Assembly (NCBI GenBank): GCA_002438785.1 | Contig: DJQS01000008.1 | Coordinates: forward strand, 165,461-229,460 | DNA: 64,000 nucleotides | DNA from: Caryophanales bacterium UBA6380 | GTDB lineage: Bacteria > Bacillota_I > Bacilli_A > RFN20 > CAG-826 | Reading direction: 5' to 3' | Part shown: positions 60,654-64,000 of the stretch, in pieces | How the letters are laid out: each line of letters starts with the position of its first letter | Numbering within the stretch: the first letter of the stretch is position 1 | Translations under genes and position numbers: made by a program | The notes under the pieces: model-generated | Databases searched by the model: none | What the model was told of the DNA's origin: nothing | Seen by the model: the letters and a program-made list of their open reading frames with translations, nothing else

Positions 60654-61883
60654 ATGAAGAAAGTTGAATTATTAGCACCAGTTGGTGATAAAGAAAGACT
60701 AATAACTGCTATACATTTTGGGGCTGACGCAGTTTATTTTGCTGGAAAAAAATTCGGTTTAAGAGCTTTTGCAGATAATTTCGATGAAAATGAAATTATT
60801 GAGTCTATCAATTATGCTCATAAGCATAATGTTAAAGTATATATTACGGTTAATATATTAGCTCATAATGATGATTTTGTTGGATTGGTAGATTATTTAA
60901 AATTTTTAGATAATGCAAAAGCTGATGGAGTTATTGTTAGTGATTTAGGAATTGCTCATCTAGTTAAAAAATATACTAATTTAGAACTTCATGTTTCTAC
61001 TCAAGCAAATGTTACTAATAGTGAATCGGCTAAAGTATGGGTTTCTTTAGGAGCTAAACGCTTAGTATTAGCTAGAGAATTATCTTTAAAAGAAATTAAA
61101 GACATTAAAAATAGTGTTGGAAAAGATATTGATATTGAATGTTTTGCTCATGGTGCAATGTGCATATCATATAGTGGAAGATGTTTATTATCTAATTATT
61201 TTAGAGGTCGTGATTCAAATAAAGGAGCATGTGCTCAGCCATGTAGATGGAGTTATGTATTAAGCTATAAAGAAAATGATGAAAATAGCGATTACTACCC
61301 TATTGAAGAAGATAATCATGGGACTTACATCTTAAATAGTAAGGATTTGTGTTTAATTAATTATATTAAAGAACTTATAGATTCTGGTGTTACTAGTTTA
61401 AAAATCGAAGGTCGAATGAAATCAACATATTACGTAGCAACTGTTATTAATGCTTATCGTAGAGCTATTGATAATTATTATAATAATGTAAAGGAAAATT
61501 TTGATTATATTGACGAATTGAAGAAGTGCAGTAATCGTGATTTTACGACTGGATTTTATTTTAATAGTGATAAAAAAACTAATATTTTAACCTCAAGATT
61601 AATGCAAAGCTATGATTTTATTGGGATCATAAAAAAAGAAAATATAAATAATTCTGTATTAGTTGAAATTAGAAATAAATTTAAAGTTGGAGATGTTTTA
61701 GAAGTATTATCAAGTGATGATAATTTTAATAAAACTATTTTTATTAATGACATTATTGATTTGGATGGCAATCATTTAATTGAAGCAAAAAAAGTAAAAC
61801 AATTAGTTTATATTAAGACAGACTTAAATTTAAAAATTAATGATATATTACGAAGGAAAATAGATAATGAAATTAAAGAATAA
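60654..61883 (+). CDS. U32-family protein, TrhP (YrrO)-like tRNA U34 hydroxylase homologue
   Basis: 409-residue U32 protein close to Bacillus YrrO/E. coli TrhP, needed for 5-hydroxyuridine at the wobble position of tRNAs. Begins VELLAPVGDKERLITAIHFGADAVYF. HVSTQANV lies at 113-120. Fe-S-type cysteines are Cys170 and Cys177 (HGAMCISYSGRC), Cys193 and Cys197 (GACAQPC), then RWSY; SLKIEGRMKS near 265 and RDFTTGFYF follow, all family hallmarks. Known members need prephenate and an Fe-S cluster. The gene overlaps the SLC13-type transporter by 17 bases, and chorismate mutase (which makes prephenate) follows. Divergent from the RlhA-like gene. No ribosome site at the ATG. Confidence 0.9.
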   Translation: MKKVELLAPVGDKERLITAIHFGADAVYFAGKKFGLRAFADNFDENEIIESINYAHKHNVKVYITVNILAHNDDFVGLVDYLKFLDNAKADGVIVSDLGIAHLVKKYTNLELHVSTQANVTNSESAKVWVSLGAKRLVLARELSLKEIKDIKNSVGKDIDIECFAHGAMCISYSGRCLLSNYFRGRDSNKGACAQPCRWSYVLSYKENDENSDYYPIEEDNHGTYILNSKDLCLINYIKELIDSGVTSLKIEGRMKSTYYVATVINAYRRAIDNYYNNVKENFDYIDELKKCSNRDFTTGFYFNSDKKTNILTSRLMQSYDFIGIIKKENINNSVLVEIRNKFKVGDVLEVLSSDDNFNKTIFINDIIDLDGNHLIEAKKVKQLVYIKTDLNLKINDILRRKIDNEIKE

Positions 61884-63306
61884 TAAAATTTTTAGAGTGA
61901 TAATTATTCCACTTTGTCTTTGTCTATGTTTTTTTGGCCAATTAATTCCAGGGAATAATTATTTATCAAGTGATGCTATTGGTGTTATTTGTATTTTTTT
62001 AGGATCATTAATTTTATGGCTAACAATAGGTATTGACTGGCCAAGTTTATTATGTATGTTTTCTCTTGGTTTTATAAAATCATTTGGTTTTAGCAAGGTT
62101 TTTACTTCAAGTTTTGGTGATTCTACATTTATTTTTTTACTATTTACATTTATTTGTACTTATGCATTAAGTAAGACTTCACTTATAAAAAGAATTGCTA
62201 TATTCTTTATTAATAATAAAGTAGCAAAAAGAAGTGGATTTTGGTTTTGTAATTTGTTTTTATTTGCTACTTTAGTTTTAGGATTATTTATATCTCCTAC
62301 TGTTTTATTTGTTATAATTTTACCAATATTAGAAGAGATTTTTACTTTGGCTAATATTAATAAAGGAGATAAAATAGCTAAACTATTGATGCTTGGTGTT
62401 GGATTTTCAGTATCGATAAGTAGCGGCATGACTCCTATTGCTCATGTTTTTCCTATAATCGCTATGAATGTGGCAAAAATTAATATATCTCCTTTTACTT
62501 ATATGGCCTTTGCTATTCCTACAGGACTAATTATTTTTATTTTGATGTTAATAATGTTATGGGTATGTATTAGACCTGAAACAAAAAAATTAAAAGAAGT
62601 TGACTTATCTACAATTAAACATGAAATTCCAAATATTGACAAAAAAGATATCATTGTACTAATTATATTTATTACTGTTATTGCTTTATGGATAATACCT
62701 AGTTTATTCAAAGATTTATCAATAGATTTTTACAATGCTATAAATCAATATGGTGTAGCGATGCCTTCATTATTAGGTACTATTTTATTATGCATAATTC
62801 GTATTGATGATAAACCTATTCTTAAAATCGATGAAGCTTTAAGAAATGGTGTTAGTTGGCCGAGTTTATTGATGTGTGCTGCTACATTAGTCTTGGGTAA
62901 GGCATTAACAAGTGATGATATAGGAATTAAATTATTTCTTCAAAATAGTATGGGTTCTAGTTTAAGTGGAATTAATCCAACATTACTTTTAATAATTTTT
63001 GCTTCATGGGCAATGCTACAAACTAATTTAAGTTCAAATATGGTTACTGCGACTGTTGTTGCAACAGTAGCTAGTAGTTTAGTTTCTAATTTACCAACTT
63101 TAAATTTGAATAGTTTAATTTGTGTTATTGGAATGATTTCGAGTTTTGCATTTGCTACTCCTCCATCAATGCCACATATAGCAATGATAGCTAGTAGCGA
63201 ATATTGCGATACAAAAGATACATTAATTTATGGAAGTATGTTGATGCTAATAAGCCTTATAGTGATTTTGTGCATTGGTTATCCTTTAGGTACAATATTA
63301 ATGTAA
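61867..63306 (+). CDS. SLC13/DASS-family carboxylate transporter
   Basis: Polytopic permease of 479 aa with about 11-12 hydrophobic spans, of the divalent anion:sodium symporter (SLC13) type. The two substrate/sodium-site loops are recognisable: LFISPTVLFVIILPI (about 138-152; family form SNTAT) and TNLSSNMVTATVVATVASSL (about 379-398). GVGFSVSISSGMTPIAHVFP near 177-196 is the usual following segment. The family carries citrate, succinate, malate or similar acids, some members sulfate. Substrate here is unknown. Position between a TrhP-like gene and chorismate mutase raises the possibility of an aromatic-pathway acid, but that is speculation. Ribosome site GAAGGAA lies within the preceding gene. 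Confidence 0.85.
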   Translation: MKLKNNKIFRVIIIPLCLCLCFFGQLIPGNNYLSSDAIGVICIFLGSLILWLTIGIDWPSLLCMFSLGFIKSFGFSKVFTSSFGDSTFIFLLFTFICTYALSKTSLIKRIAIFFINNKVAKRSGFWFCNLFLFATLVLGLFISPTVLFVIILPILEEIFTLANINKGDKIAKLLMLGVGFSVSISSGMTPIAHVFPIIAMNVAKINISPFTYMAFAIPTGLIIFILMLIMLWVCIRPETKKLKEVDLSTIKHEIPNIDKKDIIVLIIFITVIALWIIPSLFKDLSIDFYNAINQYGVAMPSLLGTILLCIIRIDDKPILKIDEALRNGVSWPSLLMCAATLVLGKALTSDDIGIKLFLQNSMGSSLSGINPTLLLIIFASWAMLQTNLSSNMVTATVVATVASSLVSNLPTLNLNSLICVIGMISSFAFATPPSMPHIAMIASSEYCDTKDTLIYGSMLMLISLIVILCIGYPLGTILM

Positions 63307-63318
63307 GAGGAGTGGAAT

Positions 63319-63606
63319 ATGGATAAGCTAATTGAATGTCGTCAAAAAATTGATGAAATTGATACAGAAATTATAGAGTTATTTGAAAAAAGAATGAAAG
63401 TAGTTGAGGAAGTTATTAATTATAAAATAGAAAATAATTATCCTATTCTTGATTCAAATAGGGAATTAGTTATGCTCAAAATTAATTTATCTAAGATTAA
63501 AAATGAAAATTTCAAAAAATATTATCAATTTGTCTTAAAAGGATTTTTAGAAGCCAGTAAATTAATGCAAAAAGACATATTGGATAAAAAATATAACCAT
63601 AAATAA
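63319..63606 (+). CDS. Monofunctional AroQ-type chorismate mutase
   Basis: Converts chorismate to prephenate; 95 aa, all-helical AroQ fold, cytoplasmic. All active-site positions of the E. coli P-protein mutase domain have equivalents: Arg8, Arg25, Lys36, Asp45, Arg48, Glu49, Ser80 and Gln84. Stands alone without a prephenate dehydratase or dehydrogenase domain and without other aromatic genes nearby. It begins 12 bases after the transporter gene with a strong AGAGGAG, so it is probably in one operon with the TrhP-like gene and the transporter. Confidence 0.92.
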   Translation: MDKLIECRQKIDEIDTEIIELFEKRMKVVEEVINYKIENNYPILDSNRELVMLKINLSKIKNENFKKYYQFVLKGFLEASKLMQKDILDKKYNHK

Positions 63607-63861
63607 GGATTTATTTAAGTATTTTATATAATATTTGATTGTTATCTTCTCATCACATTCCTATAAGAATAATAGGTTTATTTTCTCGAAGTTTTATAAA
63701 CACTTATTATATGTTTATTATTATACTATATAATTTATCTATTCTTATTTATAAGATAAATTTGCTTAAATTTTTATTGTAATATTTTTTCCTTAAATGT
63801 ATAATTTATACACTTGCGAAATATGAATAAAAATTATAAAAGAAAAATATAAAATTTGTTC
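63607..63861. other. AT-rich spacer between chorismate mutase and the rRNA promoter
   Basis: No credible gene. It contains a weak hairpin (CCTAT at 63660-63664 with ATAGG at 63672-63676, followed by TTTATTTT), which may end the operon, and otherwise very AT-rich sequence that could act as an UP-element-like region for the rRNA promoter. Confidence 0.6.
63660..63684 (+). terminator. Possible weak terminator after chorismate mutase
   Basis: Five-bp stem CCTAT/ATAGG with a 7-nt loop, followed by TTTATTTT. Too short to be certain, but it is the only terminator-like structure before the rRNA promoter. Confidence 0.3.
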
Positions 63862-63891
63862 TTGACAAGGTATATTCATAAGTCGTAAGAT
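63862..63891 (+). promoter_or_regulatory. rRNA operon promoter
   Basis: Consensus -35 TTGACA (63862-63867), 18-nt spacer, TAAGAT (63886-63891). It is followed by a structured leader with the Firmicutes pre-16S motif CTTTGAAAACT. AT-rich sequence upstream fits a strong promoter. Confidence 0.7.
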
Positions 63892-63896
63892 ATTAC

Positions 63897-64000
63897 TTGC
63901 GCAGTTAAGAGAAATCTTAATTATCTTATGAGAATAAGGCGCAAAGAGATCTTTGAAAACTAGACAGATGTACAAAAGAAAACGTCAATTCTTTATTTTT
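63897..64000 (+). ncRNA. rRNA operon leader (16S gene begins beyond the window)
   Basis: The motif GATCTTTGAAAACTAGACAG at 63949-63968 is characteristic of sequences just upstream of 16S rRNA genes in Firmicutes. Before it, TTGCGC (63897-63902) pairs with GCGCAA (63939-63944) and encloses two small hairpins: TTAAGA-GAAA-TCTTAA (63905-63920) and CTTAT-GAGA-ATAAG (63925-63938), both with GNRA-type loops. This gives a predicted three-way junction. The mature 16S start is not in the window. Confidence 0.75.

Noticed and set aside
63793..63975. Minus-strand 60-codon frame near the right end
   Set aside because: Lies across the rRNA promoter and leader, and has no start signals.
1..64000. Mycoplasma genetic code (TGA as Trp)
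   Set aside because: Trp positions in conserved motifs use TGG, and several genes (for example ftsY, ylxM) end with TGA at the expected place.
1..64000. tRNA genes, insertion sequences or prophage genes
   Set aside because: No tRNA-like cloverleaf or T-loop sequence in the short intergenic gaps and no transposase, integrase or phage protein was seen.

Overview
The window is AT-rich (A+T clearly above 65 %), uses the standard bacterial code (TGA is a stop, Trp is TGG) and is gene-dense. Gene content points to a low-GC Gram-positive bacterium of the Bacilli/Mollicutes side, probably an uncultured gut member (RF39-, Erysipelotrichales- or Izemoplasma-like). The grounds are a Firmicutes-type sufCDSUB cluster, the rnc-ftsY-ylxM-ffh order, YhaM, many single-membrane lipoproteins, an Opp system with mycoplasma-like inflated subunits, and a bile-salt-hydrolase-like enzyme. 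The genus call is inference.

Layout. 1-3.0 kb: the 3' part of a GH36 alpha-galactosidase facing a lipoprotein gene. 3.2-7.6 kb: plsX-rnc-ftsY-ylxM-ffh, lipid synthesis and the SRP pathway. 7.6-12.5 kb: a small unknown gene, a choloylglycine-hydrolase-family enzyme, a flippase-like membrane protein overlapping a GT4 glycolipid glycosyltransferase, and YhaM. 12.6-16.9 kb (minus strand): HIT protein and two PrsA-like lipoproteins. 17.1-25.9 kb: one overlapping array sufC-sufD-sufS-sufU-sufB-mnmG-rsmG-parA-parB. 26.0-56.9 kb: a surface/nutrition region with ten lipoprotein genes (including OppA and a BspA-like leucine-rich protein), a wall-spanning S8 protease and oppBCDF. 57.0-58.3 kb: two convergent membrane proteins of unknown role. 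58.3-63.6 kb: two divergent U32-family RNA hydroxylase homologues, an SLC13-type carboxylate transporter and a lone AroQ chorismate mutase. 63.6-64.0 kb: promoter and leader of an rRNA operon whose 16S gene lies just beyond the window.

How the genes work together. The S8 protease, PrsA-like foldases, adhesin-like lipoproteins and Opp transporter form an outward-facing proteolysis and peptide-uptake programme. The SUF cluster makes Fe-S clusters, which the U32 proteins are expected to need. Chorismate mutase makes prephenate, which both U32 hydroxylase families (RlhA for 23S rRNA, TrhP for tRNA U34) are known to depend on. That small locus (58.3-63.6 kb) is the most suggestive functional linkage in the window.

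Other points of interest: large insertions in OppC, OppD, OppF and a PrsA-like parvulin domain; a ParB with eroded CTP-binding motifs; several genes with a -10 box almost touching the start codon and no Shine-Dalgarno sequence; a tandem 11-bp-period motif shared by two lipoprotein promoters; a palindrome over the suf promoter; and a predicted three-way-junction rRNA leader. No CRISPR array, transposase, prophage, tRNA or complete rRNA gene was seen.
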